Below, one piece after another: positions 26,970 to 36,116 of a stretch of 64,000 bases of DNA. The notes beneath the pieces are model-generated. The model had not been told where the DNA came from. It ran no database searches and saw only the letters and a list, made by a program, of their open reading frames with translations. The translations under genes and the position numbers were made by a program. The stretch's first letter is position 1. Each line of letters starts with the position of its first letter. This stretch comes from Comamonadaceae bacterium G21597-S1 (GTDB taxonomy: Bacteria; Pseudomonadota; Gammaproteobacteria; Burkholderiales; Burkholderiaceae_C). The stretch is from the NCBI GenBank assembly GCA_027214345.1, contig JAPWHR010000015.1, positions 19,945-83,944 on the forward strand. Reading direction: 5' to 3'.

Positions 26970-28187
26970 TTAATGGCCGCGCCTGCGAAGCGCGAGGAAG
27001 TTGAGGAGCAGATAGGCGAGGGATGTCGGCACCGCACCGGCGATGGCGCCTGGCAAGCCGAACTGGTATGCCAGCAGCAGCAGCAGGCAGACACCGACCA
27101 GTACCGCCATGACCTGGTTGCGGAGCACGGCACGATCGGCGCCCGATGCCAGCAGCAACAGTCCTGTGTAGTCTGCGGCCGCCCTGAGCAGGACACCGAG
27201 CATCAGGACGGACAAGAACACGCCGCTGATGCCCCAGCGGCTGGCTGGATAAGCCGCCAGCGCGTTCATCGCCAATGCAAGGCCGAGCAGCAGCACCGTC
27301 GCCAACGCAAACCATGTGTACTCGCGCGCCACCCGTTTGCGCACACCGTTCATGTTGCTCGCGCGGGCCATGGCGTAGACGGTTGGCGCCACACGGCCGA
27401 AAGATGCGATGCTGAAGACCTGAAGGGCCAGACCCGCCAGCATCACGTTGCGGAAATACGTGCCGATGTCGGCCGGTTGCAGCGCGATGCCGACGACGAC
27501 CCGGTCGGCCTGCAACGCGGCGACCGCTACCACGCCGACCATGAAGTGCAGCCGGGAAGCGCGGTATTGCTGGGCAATGGTCTGCCGCTGCGTCGCCTTG
27601 CCGCCAGCTGGCAGCCGCAGGGCCACGATCCAGACCCAGGCAAACACGGGCAGCACCAGCAGCGACACCGATGCCCACCACCACAGGATCCCGTCGATCG
27701 TGAAGCTGTCCGGCTTGATGGCCAGCAGCAACAAGGCACCTGAAGCCAGCACGCCGTACCGCATGGCGGCGACCGCCTGCAGCGGGTAGTTGCGGGGACT
27801 GACCAGCGTGGCCTGGTAGGACTGGTTCGACGCATGTTCTGAGATCATGATCACCACGGCGAGGGCGACCTGTGTCGGGCCCCAGCCGAAAATCTGCCAC
27901 AGGATCCATGCCAGGATCGGCAGCACCCAGGCGAAATGAGCCGAGAAAAATCGCAACGTGTCGACAAGCCGTTGCCGAATGACGGACGGGTCATCACCAG
28001 CGACTGCGCGCTGAACGTCGATCTGACGCTCGTACCCGAGCAGGAAGGCAGCCAGCCCGATCAGCGTCACCCCCAGGCCGAACTGGCCGGCTTCCACCAG
28101 CGGCAGGCGGTAGGTGCAGGTGAGCACGAACACGCCGCGCGCGACGGTTTCGAACAGTTTGGTGCCAAGGATGGCCCTTTGGTGCAT
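26970..28187 (-). CDS. wzx: Oligosaccharide flippase (Wzx-like, MOP superfamily)
   Basis: This 405-residue membrane protein has about ten to twelve hydrophobic helices evenly spread (for example FGLGVTLIGLAAFLLG, VLPILAWILWQIFGW, VLPVFAWVWIVAL). Charged loops and a pattern of paired helices are typical of polysaccharide transporters that flip lipid-linked repeat units. Start ATG 28187. The 173 bases upstream, to the acyltransferase stop at 28361, contain no gene. Confidence 0.78.
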   Translation of the reverse strand: MHQRAILGTKLFETVARGVFVLTCTYRLPLVEAGQFGLGVTLIGLAAFLLGYERQIDVQRAVAGDDPSVIRQRLVDTLRFFSAHFAWVLPILAWILWQIFGWGPTQVALAVVIMISEHASNQSYQATLVSPRNYPLQAVAAMRYGVLASGALLLLAIKPDSFTIDGILWWWASVSLLVLPVFAWVWIVALRLPAGGKATQRQTIAQQYRASRLHFMVGVVAVAALQADRVVVGIALQPADIGTYFRNVMLAGLALQVFSIASFGRVAPTVYAMARASNMNGVRKRVAREYTWFALATVLLLGLALAMNALAAYPASRWGISGVFLSVLMLGVLLRAAADYTGLLLLASGADRAVLRNQVMAVLVGVCLLLLLAYQFGLPGAIAGAVPTSLAYLLLNFLALRRRGH

Positions 28188-28360
28188 GGTGTTGGAGCGC
28201 GACGCATGCCAGTGGAGTCACCCGCGCGTCCAGCCTCCATCGAGAGCCGGCGTCGGTCCTGCGCGCCTTCGTGCCGACAGGGCATGTGCATGCCGGGTTC
28301 GGACCGGGTGCCGGCCGACACAGGCCGTATGTTCCGGACCGGTGCCGACTACGTGTGCAC

Positions 28361-29026
28361 TCACGATCGCCATATCTTCTCCGTGCCCTGCCTAGGGAGG
28401 GAAACGCAGTCGCGCGGGTTGCCGATGTAGGTGGTGTTGTCCGCAATGTCCCGGTCCAGCACCAGGGATTCGGCGGCCACGGTCACGTTGTCGCCGATCG
28501 TGCAGCGCCCCAGCACCGCACTGCCCGGGCGCAGGCTCAGGTGCCGGCCCAACTGGGGGTAGACATCGCGGTTGCTGCCCACGCCGCAGCGCTGGTAGAC
28601 CAGCAGGTGGTCGCTGTATTCGGCACGGCCGAGCACGGTGCCCAACGGGTGTACCAGCAGGAATACCGGCGGCAACACCACTTCATGGAAGATGTCGCAG
28701 CCATGCAGGCTCTTGTTGAGCAGGAACAGCTTCTTGCACCAGTGGCCGGGTGCGCCGTCGCGGTGCAGCTGGTTGGACAGGAAATACAGCCACATCGCGT
28801 ATTGGTCGCCGTGCAGATGGTCGAAAACCGCGCCCGTGCCGTCGAAGAAATACTTGTTGGCAACGTGTGCGAAGCAGTGCTCCAGCCGCGCCATGGCCTG
28901 TTGCGCGCTGGGGCGCAAGTCATCGGCCGGGACGGGCTGGCCATCCGGGAACAGGTTGTTCACCTGCTGCGCGGCCAGCCGGCACAGACCGGCGAGGTCC
29001 AGCGAGGACGTCAGTCGGAGCGGCAT
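28361..29026 (-). CDS. Serine acetyltransferase-like hexapeptide acyltransferase
   Basis: This 221-residue protein starts at ATG 29026, overlapping the HisF stop (ATGA). The N-terminal ~110 residues are helical, with an LFFLSNQLHRDG-type segment. The C-terminal ~90 residues are hexapeptide repeats (PLGTVLGRAEYSDHLLVYQRCGVG ... SAVLGRCTIGDNVTVAAESLVLDRDIADNTTYIGNP) typical of SAT/LbetaH enzymes. The family uses acetyl-CoA. Coupling to HisF/HisH and the amidotransferase points to modification of an amino sugar rather than cysteine synthesis. Confidence 0.75.
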   Translation of the reverse strand: MPLRLTSSLDLAGLCRLAAQQVNNLFPDGQPVPADDLRPSAQQAMARLEHCFAHVANKYFFDGTGAVFDHLHGDQYAMWLYFLSNQLHRDGAPGHWCKKLFLLNKSLHGCDIFHEVVLPPVFLLVHPLGTVLGRAEYSDHLLVYQRCGVGSNRDVYPQLGRHLSLRPGSAVLGRCTIGDNVTVAAESLVLDRDIADNTTYIGNPRDCVSLPRQGTEKIWRS

Positions 29027-29802
29027 CAGCTGTGGCTTCCCGATTGCGAGCGGACCGTCACGCCATTGGTCGACAGGTAGGTGCGCACCTTGATCGGACT
29101 GTGGTCCGAGAACAGGAACATGCTGCTGATCGTGATGGCCGACGCGCCGGCCTCCAGCGCGTCGCGGCAATGTTGCAACGTGCCGCAGCCGCTGGAGGCG
29201 ATCAGCGGGATGTCCAGTTTCTCGCCGAGCAGGTGGATCAGCTCGAGGTCGTAGCCGCTCATCGTGCCGTCGCGGTCGATCGAGCACAGCAGGATCTCGC
29301 CGGCGTGCTGGTCCTGCATGCGCAAGGCCTGCTCCACCGGGTCGAGATCGGTGGCCACCGTGCCGCCATGGGTGAACAGCTTGTTGCGGCCATCGGGCAT
29401 GCGCTGGTAATCCAGGCCGACCACGATGCACTGGTCGCCGAAACGTGCGGCGGCCTCGCGCACGAAGCCGGGTTGCTCGATCGCAGCCGAGGTGATCGAG
29501 ATCTTGTCGGCGCCACAACGCAGCAGGCTGGCGATCTGCGCCAAGCTGGTGATGCCGCCGCCGACGGTGAACGGCATGAACACCTCTTCCGACACCCGCT
29601 CGATGATGTTGCCGGCCACCGAGCGGCGGTCGCGGCTGGCATCGATGTCGACGAACATCATTTCGTCCACGCCGTAGGAGTCGTACACCTTGGCAGTCGA
29701 TACCGGGTTGCCGGCTTCGCGGAAGTTCTCGTGGAATCGCACGCCCTTGACGAGACGGCCGTCGCGGATTAGGAACTTCGGGATGATGCGTTTCTTGAGC
29801 AT
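29026..29802 (-). CDS. hisF2: HisF-like cyclase subunit dedicated to sugar amidination
   Basis: This 258-residue HisF-type (beta/alpha)8 barrel has MLKKRIIPKFLI at the N-terminus, FVDIDAS, FTVGGGI, SASGCG-like SSGCGTL and conserved phosphate loops. Its neighbours are HisH and a WbpG/PseA-type amidotransferase, each overlapped by an ATGA, and it is far from histidine genes. In such trios HisH makes ammonia and HisF channels it to the amidotransferase partner rather than making imidazole-glycerol phosphate. The symbol marks it as a paralogue. Confidence 0.85.
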   Translation of the reverse strand: MLKKRIIPKFLIRDGRLVKGVRFHENFREAGNPVSTAKVYDSYGVDEMMFVDIDASRDRRSVAGNIIERVSEEVFMPFTVGGGITSLAQIASLLRCGADKISITSAAIEQPGFVREAAARFGDQCIVVGLDYQRMPDGRNKLFTHGGTVATDLDPVEQALRMQDQHAGEILLCSIDRDGTMSGYDLELIHLLGEKLDIPLIASSGCGTLQHCRDALEAGASAITISSMFLFSDHSPIKVRTYLSTNGVTVRSQSGSHS

Positions 29803-30422
29803 CAGGCAGGTGTCCAGTCGACCCAGTTCTGCAACAGGCGCAGCCCGTTGTCCTGGCTTTTTTCGGGATGGAATTGCATGGCCACGATGTTGTCGCGGCG
29901 CACGACGGCGGTCACCGGCCCACCATGGTCGGTCGTGGCCAGCAGGTCGGACGGGTCGTCGCAGACCATGTGGAAGCTGTGCACGAAATAGAAGTTGGCC
30001 TCCTTGCGCCGTATGCCCTTGAACAACCAGTCGTCCTGCGGGTAGTCGAGGTTGTTCCAGCCCACGTGTGGCACCTTCAGTGGATGCGCCACCTGCAGCC
30101 GTTCGATGTGTGCGTCGAGCCAGCCCAGACCTTCATGCTGGCCGTGTTCGCAACTTGTGCGCGCCACCAGCTGCATGCCCAGGCAGATGCCCAGCGTGGG
30201 TTTGCGTCGTTCGCGCACCTGCCAGTTGAGAGCGTCGATCACGCCATGGGCGCGCATCGCCAGCATCGCGTCGCCAAACGCGCCGACGCCGGGAATCACG
30301 ATGCGGTCGGCATCGTCCAGTTCTCCTGCATCGTCGGTGACGATGACGTCCTCACCCAGGTACTCGAAGGCATTGGACAAGGAGCGCAGATTGCCCACGC
30401 CGTAATCGACGATGGCGATCAT
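29802..30422 (-). CDS. hisH2: HisH-like glutamine amidotransferase subunit
   Basis: This 206-residue class I glutamine amidotransferase has the nucleophile Cys in GICLGMQL, His-Glu in FHPEKSQ near the C-terminus, and the N-terminal YGVGNLRSL block. It hydrolyses glutamine and passes ammonia to HisF. Overlaps at both ends (ATGA with HisF and with the amidotransferase) indicate a three-protein unit. Role in the window: ammonia donor for amidination of a nonulosonate or other acetamido sugar. Confidence 0.87.
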   Translation of the reverse strand: MIAIVDYGVGNLRSLSNAFEYLGEDVIVTDDAGELDDADRIVIPGVGAFGDAMLAMRAHGVIDALNWQVRERRKPTLGICLGMQLVARTSCEHGQHEGLGWLDAHIERLQVAHPLKVPHVGWNNLDYPQDDWLFKGIRRKEANFYFVHSFHMVCDDPSDLLATTDHGGPVTAVVRRDNIVAMQFHPEKSQDNGLRLLQNWVDWTPA

Positions 30423-31609
30423 ACGTATTTGACGACCTTTCCACTGGCGTCCTTGGCCGGTCCGACCGGCTGGTTGAGCTTGGTGTGGTCCCAGCGGTCC
30501 ATGTCGGGCAAGGGTTTTCCGGTCTCGACCGCCGCGCGGTCGAATTTCCAGGGGTGGACCTGGTGTTTTTCCAGGATGTCGTAGTACTCGTCTTCGGTGA
30601 TCTGCAGGATGTCCAGGAACCAGTCGATCGACGCGGGGCGCTTGCCATCGTATTCGGCCTCGAGTTTGAGTGCTGTATCGCGGTCCAGGTCACCGTTGCG
30701 GATATCGATGGTCGCCAGGTGGTTGGTGCGGCCGTAGCCGCGCTTGACGAACTTCGAGTAGTCGCGCATGCCCTGGAAGGTGCACTCGATCTTTTCGTAG
30801 TCGTATTGCGGCGGCACGCCTTCGACCGCCTGGCCCTGCCAGCCGAGTTCCTTCTTGATGATTTCGACCTGGGGTTTGGTGTTCCACTCGATGTAGTTGC
30901 CCAGGCAGATCGACTGCACCTTGAGCTTGAGCAGGTCCTTGCGTTTCGGGTAGTCGAACATCCACAGGTCGCGTCGCTCGACCCGGCCTCCGAGGAACTC
31001 GAACATGTCGTCGGCCGTCATGCCCTGGTTCATCAGCCGGTTGAAGCGCTTTTCGTCGACCTCTTCCATTTCCTCGAAGGTGTACCAGCTGTGGTACTCG
31101 GCACTGGACTCGCCCCAGAAGATCAGCGGTGTGTCGAATTTCAGCGCCATGTGCATGACACCGGAATAAATGCCGGTATGGCAATGCCAGCAGAAGTCGC
31201 CGCGGCGCTTGAGCGACTCGAGCATCAGCTCGCGCACGACCTGGAAATTGGTCGAGAACTCGACGATGTCCACGCCCAGTTGCTTGAACACCTTGGTGTT
31301 GTTCTCGCCCACCAGTGGTCGGTAGCCCCAGTGGTTGTAACGCACGACCAGCGGCTTGAGCTTGAGTTTCTTGACGATGTACCAGAGCTGGAACACACTG
31401 TCTTTGCCACCGCTGTAGGGCACGACGCAGTCGTACAGCCCCTTGCCGCGGTGCTCGTCGACGATGGTGCGCAACTGCTCGGCACGTTCTTCCCAGTTGA
31501 TCTTTTCTTTCTTGAATTCAACCTGGCGACAGACACTGCAGACGCCGAATTCGTCGTAGGTGATGGTGTCAACGGTCTCTTTGGTCAGGCAGCGGGTGCA
31601 GCGTTTCAT
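30419..31609 (-). CDS. N-acetyl sugar amidotransferase (WbpG/PseA/LegA family)
   Basis: This 396-residue protein starts at ATG 31609 (MKRC), preceded by GGAGAG; an ATG at 31651 overlapping the CMP-synthetase stop is an alternative. It has a zinc-ribbon (Cys4, Cys7, Cys24, Cys27), a PP-loop ATP-binding motif SGGKDSVF, and a family CWHCHTGIYS block. The family converts an acetamido group to an acetamidino group, as in Pseudomonas WbpG (LPS) and Campylobacter PseA. In this cluster the likely target is the 5- or 7-N-acetyl group of legionaminate; the actual acceptor sugar is not proved. Confidence 0.87.
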   Translation of the reverse strand: MKRCTRCLTKETVDTITYDEFGVCSVCRQVEFKKEKINWEERAEQLRTIVDEHRGKGLYDCVVPYSGGKDSVFQLWYIVKKLKLKPLVVRYNHWGYRPLVGENNTKVFKQLGVDIVEFSTNFQVVRELMLESLKRRGDFCWHCHTGIYSGVMHMALKFDTPLIFWGESSAEYHSWYTFEEMEEVDEKRFNRLMNQGMTADDMFEFLGGRVERRDLWMFDYPKRKDLLKLKVQSICLGNYIEWNTKPQVEIIKKELGWQGQAVEGVPPQYDYEKIECTFQGMRDYSKFVKRGYGRTNHLATIDIRNGDLDRDTALKLEAEYDGKRPASIDWFLDILQITEDEYYDILEKHQVHPWKFDRAAVETGKPLPDMDRWDHTKLNQPVGPAKDASGKVVKYV

Positions 31610-31647
31610 GTCGGGCTCTCCAAAATCAAGATTCAATTGTTGCAGAC

Positions 31648-32379
31648 TCATGCGCTGGCGCGCACCTCGTCGTAGTGGACCAGAATGGCCTCGATGCACA
31701 GGAAATCGACCAGGTCGTCGACCTCGTGCGACTTGTAATGCGGCATGCGGTGGGCCGCCGTGCGCTCGTGGCAAAAGCTCAGCCGTTCACGGTAACGCGT
31801 GACGTCCGATATGTACAGGCTGCCGTCCAGCGCGAACACCGGCTCGGTGTCCTGGCGTCGCGGCAGGCGGGTGAAGTCGGTGGCTGCATACGGGCTGATG
31901 CGGCCATCGTCGCCGATACGCACGGCAAAGGCGGGATGGCTGCTGACCAGCTCGCTGACGCTGACAATGGCATCGGCGTGTGCGCGCTGGGCCACCAGGG
32001 ATTCCAGCGCCGCGTCCACGTCCGTGCCTTCGGTCAGCGGCGAAGTCGGCTCGAGCAGCACCAGGTAGTCAAAGGCCTGGCCTTGCGCGGCCAGGAAATC
32101 CAGTGCGTGCACCACAGCGGCGCTGCTGGGCGCCGTATCGGCGGCCAGTTCGGCCGGACGCAGGAACGGCGCGTCGGCGCCGAAGGTCTGCCCGATGCGG
32201 GCGAATTCGGCGCTGTCGGTCGACAACACGACACGGTCCACGTATCGCGAGGCTTGCGCGGCGGCGATCGGCCAGGCCAGCAGCGGCTTGCCGTGCAACG
32301 GCCGTATGTTCTTGCCGGGCAGACCCTTGGATCCCGCGCGGGCGGGAATCAGTGCCAGGACACGCGAATTGCCGATCAT
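31648..32379 (-). CDS. legF: CMP-nonulosonate cytidylyltransferase (NeuA/LegF-like)
   Basis: This 243-residue protein has LIPARAGSKGLPGKNI (CTP loop) at the N-terminus, STDSAEFA, LLEPTSPLT, and a conserved C-terminal acidic region. It activates a 9-carbon acid sugar with CTP for transfer. The start MIGNSRV at 32379 is chosen; an in-frame ATG at 32415 adds 12 residues and overlaps the GT2 gene. In this legionaminic-type cluster it is the LegF/PtmB counterpart, 12 kb from LegI but on the same strand. Confidence 0.87.
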   Translation of the reverse strand: MIGNSRVLALIPARAGSKGLPGKNIRPLHGKPLLAWPIAAAQASRYVDRVVLSTDSAEFARIGQTFGADAPFLRPAELAADTAPSSAAVVHALDFLAAQGQAFDYLVLLEPTSPLTEGTDVDAALESLVAQRAHADAIVSVSELVSSHPAFAVRIGDDGRISPYAATDFTRLPRRQDTEPVFALDGSLYISDVTRYRERLSFCHERTAAHRMPHYKSHEVDDLVDFLCIEAILVHYDEVRASA

Positions 32380-32395
32380 CGGATGCTCTCCGTCG

Positions 32396-33169
32396 TCAGG
32401 CCGGCAGCCGGACAAACCGGGCGCGGATGCGCTGCATTACCCGGTCCACCAGCTTGCGCAGGAAAAACGCGGGCTTGAACACCGGCACATGCTGGCTTTC
32501 GAGCGCCTGCAGAATCTCGACATTCTGGTGCTTGATGAACTTCCAGGTGCCGCCTGTTGCGCCACCGGTACGCATCTTGACTACCACCTCGGGAAGGTAG
32601 ACCGACCGGACCTTGGCTGCATGGAAGGCGCGCAGCATGTATTCGTAGTCGCCGGCGAGCCGGAAGTCCGGGTTGAAGCCGCCAGTGCGGTCGTAGACCG
32701 AGCGGCGCAGGAACAAGGTCGGGTGGGGCGGCGAAAACGCGCGGCTGAAATCGCCTTCGTGGTAGGGGCGGGATTTCCAGTGCCGCACGATGCGGCTGGT
32801 GTCGTCCTTGTCGACATAAACCAGGTCGGCGTACACCGCCTCCACGGACGGGTCTTCGAACACCCGCATCACGTCGGCGATCACGTTCGGCGACGCGTAG
32901 AAGTCGTCCGAGTTCAGGATCCCGATGATGTCGCCCTTGGCGATTCGCAGGCCCTTGTTATAGGCGTCGAAGATGCCCTTGTCGGGTTCGCAGGTGATGT
33001 GCACCACGCGTTTGCCGACCTCGCGCACGATCTTCAGCGTGTCGTCCTTGGATGCCGCGTCGATGATGACATGGTCGATGTCCGGATAGGTCTGGACATT
33101 GACCGACTCCAGCGTGTCGCGGATGGTCGCGGCGCTGCGAAAGGAGGCCGTGATGATGGAAATCTTCAT
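32396..33169 (-). CDS. Family 2 glycosyltransferase
   Basis: This 257-residue GT-A enzyme has MKISIITASFRSAATIRDTLESVNVQTY, DHVIIDAASKDDT, a metal-binding SDD in ILNSDDF, and an FLRRSVYDRTGGF acceptor-region motif. It is the only conventional transferase in the cluster apart from the initiating enzyme. It probably adds the second sugar to the lipid-linked repeat unit. The donor is unknown; GDP- or UDP-activated sugars are made nearby. Confidence 0.88.
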   Translation of the reverse strand: MKISIITASFRSAATIRDTLESVNVQTYPDIDHVIIDAASKDDTLKIVREVGKRVVHITCEPDKGIFDAYNKGLRIAKGDIIGILNSDDFYASPNVIADVMRVFEDPSVEAVYADLVYVDKDDTSRIVRHWKSRPYHEGDFSRAFSPPHPTLFLRRSVYDRTGGFNPDFRLAGDYEYMLRAFHAAKVRSVYLPEVVVKMRTGGATGGTWKFIKHQNVEILQALESQHVPVFKPAFFLRKLVDRVMQRIRARFVRLPA

Positions 33170-33193
33170 GGTGTGTGTCGCGGGTGGCCGTTG

Positions 33194-33745
33194 TCAGCGG
33201 CATTGCGGCGCAGCGGTGACCGCCAAGGGTGCTGCAGCGGCGTCCTTGGCCGAAACAGTGGCGCCGTGAATGCCGTGGTGTTCGGCCAGATGATGCAGGA
33301 TGGAGTAACAGTGCTCGGCCGACTCGGCATAGGCGCCATGGCACAGGTACTCGAACTCGGTGTCCTGCATGGCATAGAAGCCGTGTGCCAGTTCTGCGGC
33401 CACCAGCACCCAGCCGTCGTCCGGACCGAGTTCGCGGTGGAACAACTGCCGGGCTTCGGATTGCGGATCGACGACGAAGTCGAGGATGCGGCCGGACACG
33501 ACACGAATCAGCTTGGATTGGGCGTGTGGCGGCCGTTGCCAATGCATGCCGCGAAAGACGCCCGCGCGCGAGAACGAGCGCTTGAGCACGACGTCGCCAT
33601 GTTCGTACAGCACATCGAGGTGGCCGCGCGTATCGGTGTAGCGGGTGGCGGTCTGGTTCAGCCAGACCAGGGGCAGCGTGGCAACGGGCTGGTCCGCTGC
33701 GCCGGGCATGGCGGCTTTCGCCCCGGAATCGGCCGGCAGGGTCAT
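33194..33745 (-). CDS. RmlC-like sugar 3,5-epimerase (cupin)
   Basis: This 183-residue cupin has [37 protein letters not shown] and [17 protein letters not shown] blocks of the dTDP-4-keto-6-deoxyhexose 3,5-epimerase family. The start ATG 33745 overlaps the gmd stop (ATGA). Being paired with gmd and not with rmlA/B/D, it probably acts on a GDP-4-keto-6-deoxy sugar, similar to GDP-heptose epimerases of Campylobacter. No adjacent reductase is seen. Confidence 0.8.
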   Translation of the reverse strand: MTLPADSGAKAAMPGAADQPVATLPLVWLNQTATRYTDTRGHLDVLYEHGDVVLKRSFSRAGVFRGMHWQRPPHAQSKLIRVVSGRILDFVVDPQSEARQLFHRELGPDDGWVLVAAELAHGFYAMQDTEFEYLCHGAYAESAEHCYSILHHLAEHHGIHGATVSAKDAAAAPLAVTAAPQCR

Positions 33746-34866
33746 GGCTGTTGCTTTGCGTTCTGTATCAGCACCGCGTGGCGGGCCTCTTGCAGGTCGG
33801 ACTCGATCATCTCCTCGATCATCTGGTCCAGCGTGATTTCCGGTGCCCAACCCAGCTTGGCCCTCGCCTTGGACGGGTCGCCGAGCAGCGTCTCGACCTC
33901 GGTCGGCCGGAAATAGCGCGGATCGATGCGCAGGATCGTCATGCCCGGCTGCAGCGCGGGACAACGTTTCGCCGGCTGGTGCGTGAGGATGGCATCCACG
34001 ATGCCGACCTCGTCCACGCCCTGGCCCTCCCAACGCAGCCGTATGCCGAGCTGCGCCGCGCTTTTCTCGACGAACTGGCGCACCGTGAATTGCACGCCGG
34101 TGGCAATGACGTAGTCGTCAGGTTCGTCCTGTTGAAGCATCAGCCACTGCATGCGCACATAGTCCCGCGCATGACCCCAATCGCGCAGCGCATCCATGTT
34201 GCCCATGTACAGGCAGGGCTCCAGGCCTTGCGCGATATTGGCCAGGCCGCGCGTCACCTTTCGCGTGACGAAGGTCTCGCCGCGGCGCTTGGACTCGTGG
34301 TTGAAAAGAATGCCGCTGCAGGCATACATGCCGTAGGCCTCGCGGTAGTTGATCGTGATCCAGTGTGCGTACAGCTTGGCCACCGCGTACGGGCTGCGCG
34401 GGTAGAACGGTGTCGACTCCTTTTGCGGCACCTCCTGCACGAAGCCGAACATCTCGCTCGTGCTGGCCTGGTAGAAGCGGGTTTTCTTCGTCATGCCCAG
34501 CAGCCGGATCGCCTCGAGCAGGCGCAGAGTGCCCATGGCGTCGACATCCGCCGTATATTCCGGACTCTCGAAGCTCACGGCCACGTGGCTCTGGGCACCG
34601 AGGTTATAGATTTCGTCGGGTTGGGTTTCCTGGATGATGCGCACCAGGTTGCTGGTATCGGACAGATCACCGTAATGCAGCCGGAAATGCGGGTTATCCA
34701 CATGCGGGTCTTCGTAGATATGGTCGACCCGCTGCGTGTTGAAGGAGCTCGCGCGCCGCTTGATTCCATGCACGATGTAGTTCTTTTCAAGCAGAAACTC
34801 GGCGAGGTAGGAGCCATCCTGGCCGGTGATGCCGGTTATCAGAGCTGTTTTCTGTGAATCTGCCAT
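33742..34866 (-). CDS. gmd: GDP-mannose 4,6-dehydratase
   Basis: This 374-residue protein has the Gmd signature: [73 protein letters not shown], and YAVAK with the catalytic Tyr/Lys. It makes GDP-4-keto-6-deoxy-D-mannose, precursor of rhamnose, fucose, perosamine or colitose. Length and motifs are complete. It is 72 bases downstream of the wzz gene and precedes the RmlC-like epimerase with an overlap. Confidence 0.95.
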   Translation of the reverse strand: MADSQKTALITGITGQDGSYLAEFLLEKNYIVHGIKRRASSFNTQRVDHIYEDPHVDNPHFRLHYGDLSDTSNLVRIIQETQPDEIYNLGAQSHVAVSFESPEYTADVDAMGTLRLLEAIRLLGMTKKTRFYQASTSEMFGFVQEVPQKESTPFYPRSPYAVAKLYAHWITINYREAYGMYACSGILFNHESKRRGETFVTRKVTRGLANIAQGLEPCLYMGNMDALRDWGHARDYVRMQWLMLQQDEPDDYVIATGVQFTVRQFVEKSAAQLGIRLRWEGQGVDEVGIVDAILTHQPAKRCPALQPGMTILRIDPRYFRPTEVETLLGDPSKARAKLGWAPEITLDQMIEEMIESDLQEARHAVLIQNAKQQP

Positions 34867-34937
34867 GGAGTACTCGAATTACCCGGTATGAATATTGATG
34901 GATAGGGTCGCCGATAAGCCGCCTGGCCCTGGTATTT

Positions 34938-35822
34938 TCAGTTGCCTGGAGGCACCGCATGCGCGGATGCCGGCGTTCCGTCGGTGCGCAGCGCAGAACG
35001 CAGGCGAGCAATGGTCGCGGCGTTGTGCGGTGCATGCAGGGCCCGCACAAGCAGGTGCCGCAACAGGACGCCGATCAGCAGCAGCAAGAAGGTGGCGACG
35101 GTCATCAGCACGGCAAAGTTGGCCTTTCCGGCTGGATCCGCGCGCGCTGGCAGCGACGGCGGTTGCTTGACCACATCGCGTGAAATGCCTTGCAGCGTGC
35201 GCGGAATACTCTGTGCTTCACCGAAGTATCGCGACTGCAACTCTCCCAGCGACACGAGCGTCAGGCCGCGATCGCCTCGCGATACCTGGCCGTCGAAGTA
35301 GGTAGGCGATTCAGAGGTCAGGCGCGTCATGAGCTGCTCGATGGATTTCAAGCTCTTTTGCACGTATTGCAGCCGGTTCTGCAACTCCGCCTGTTCCTGT
35401 GCGCCGGGAATCGTGGTCAATCGCCAGGCGTCGATCACGGCATTGGCCAGCGTCTGCGCCTGCGCAGGAGACTCCGCGCTCACCTGCAGCCACAAGAGGC
35501 CGTCCTTGCCTGGTTTTGCGCGGAACCGGCTGGCCAGTACGTCGCGTGCATCCTGCAGGGGCATGTCCTTGGCCAGGCCTTGATTCTGTATGACGGTGTC
35601 CAGCACGAGAGGCGTCGACATGATCATCGCCGCCTGCTTGGATGCCGACTCCGACAGCGACAGGATCGCCTCGCTCGTATAGGAAGGCGGCTTGAAGTAT
35701 GCGGTGGCAAAGGCGACTACGCCAACGGCCAGAGGCACGCCGGTGAGCAACCGGATGTGCCGCAGGATGGCGATGAGCAACTCCAGAAGTCCAAGCGTCT
35801 CCGTTTTAGAACGGTTTTCCAT
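34938..35822 (-). CDS. wzz: Polysaccharide chain-length determinant (Wzz-like)
   Basis: This 294-residue protein starts at ATG 35822 with AGGAT upstream (an ATG at 35849 has none). It has an N-terminal transmembrane helix (about 28-45), a long periplasmic alpha-helical region with a coiled-coil stretch (AELQNRLQYVQKSLKSIEQLMTRL), and a C-terminal helix (FAVLMTVATFLLLLIGVLL). This is the PCP/Wzz layout; no Walker motifs, so it is not a tyrosine-kinase type. It heads the minus-strand cluster and faces the H-NS gene. Confidence 0.86.
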   Translation of the reverse strand: MENRSKTETLGLLELLIAILRHIRLLTGVPLAVGVVAFATAYFKPPSYTSEAILSLSESASKQAAMIMSTPLVLDTVIQNQGLAKDMPLQDARDVLASRFRAKPGKDGLLWLQVSAESPAQAQTLANAVIDAWRLTTIPGAQEQAELQNRLQYVQKSLKSIEQLMTRLTSESPTYFDGQVSRGDRGLTLVSLGELQSRYFGEAQSIPRTLQGISRDVVKQPPSLPARADPAGKANFAVLMTVATFLLLLIGVLLRHLLVRALHAPHNAATIARLRSALRTDGTPASAHAVPPGN

Positions 35823-36116
35823 TGTGATCCTGCCCTTAGAAGGACGCATTATCCCCCAAGACCACAGCCGCTCCAGGCTGGTACGCGCTCTGGTGGATCA
35901 TGCCGCCACCGGGTTCGGCAGGGCGGTGTCGGGCTCCCAGCCGATCTTGCGACCGGTGTTCGCGATGGCGCTGCGACAGGCGGTCGGCCGTGATGAACTT
36001 CTGGAGTTTCCGGTTTCCAGGTCGCAGATCACTAGAATCGGCCAATACCAAAAAAAACGAGCGGCCTGGTATTGGACGCATGACGGGAGTTATTGCATCA
36101 ATATGGAGATCTAACC
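35823..36116. promoter_or_regulatory. Divergent promoter region wzz / hns with an 8-bp inverted repeat
   Basis: This 294-base gap separates the minus-strand cluster and the plus-strand hns-waaL-wbpM genes. At 36042-36049 and 36068-36075 lie perfect inverted repeats CCAATACC / GGTATTGG, 18 bases apart, with an A8 run at 36050-36057 between them. A TAGAAT hexamer is at 36033-36038. The inverted repeat is ~40 bases before the hns ATG. It could be an operator (possibly H-NS autoregulation) or an mRNA stem. A ribosome site GGAG precedes the hns start. Confidence 0.45.

Noticed and set aside
29026..30422. HisF and HisH as histidine biosynthesis genes
   Set aside because: There are no other his genes nearby, and both overlap an amidotransferase of the WbpG/PseA type, which fits a dedicated sugar-modification role.
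36042..36075. Rho-independent terminator in the wzz/hns gap
   Set aside because: The inverted repeat has an 18-base separation and lies upstream of hns rather than after a gene, so an operator or leader stem is a better reading.
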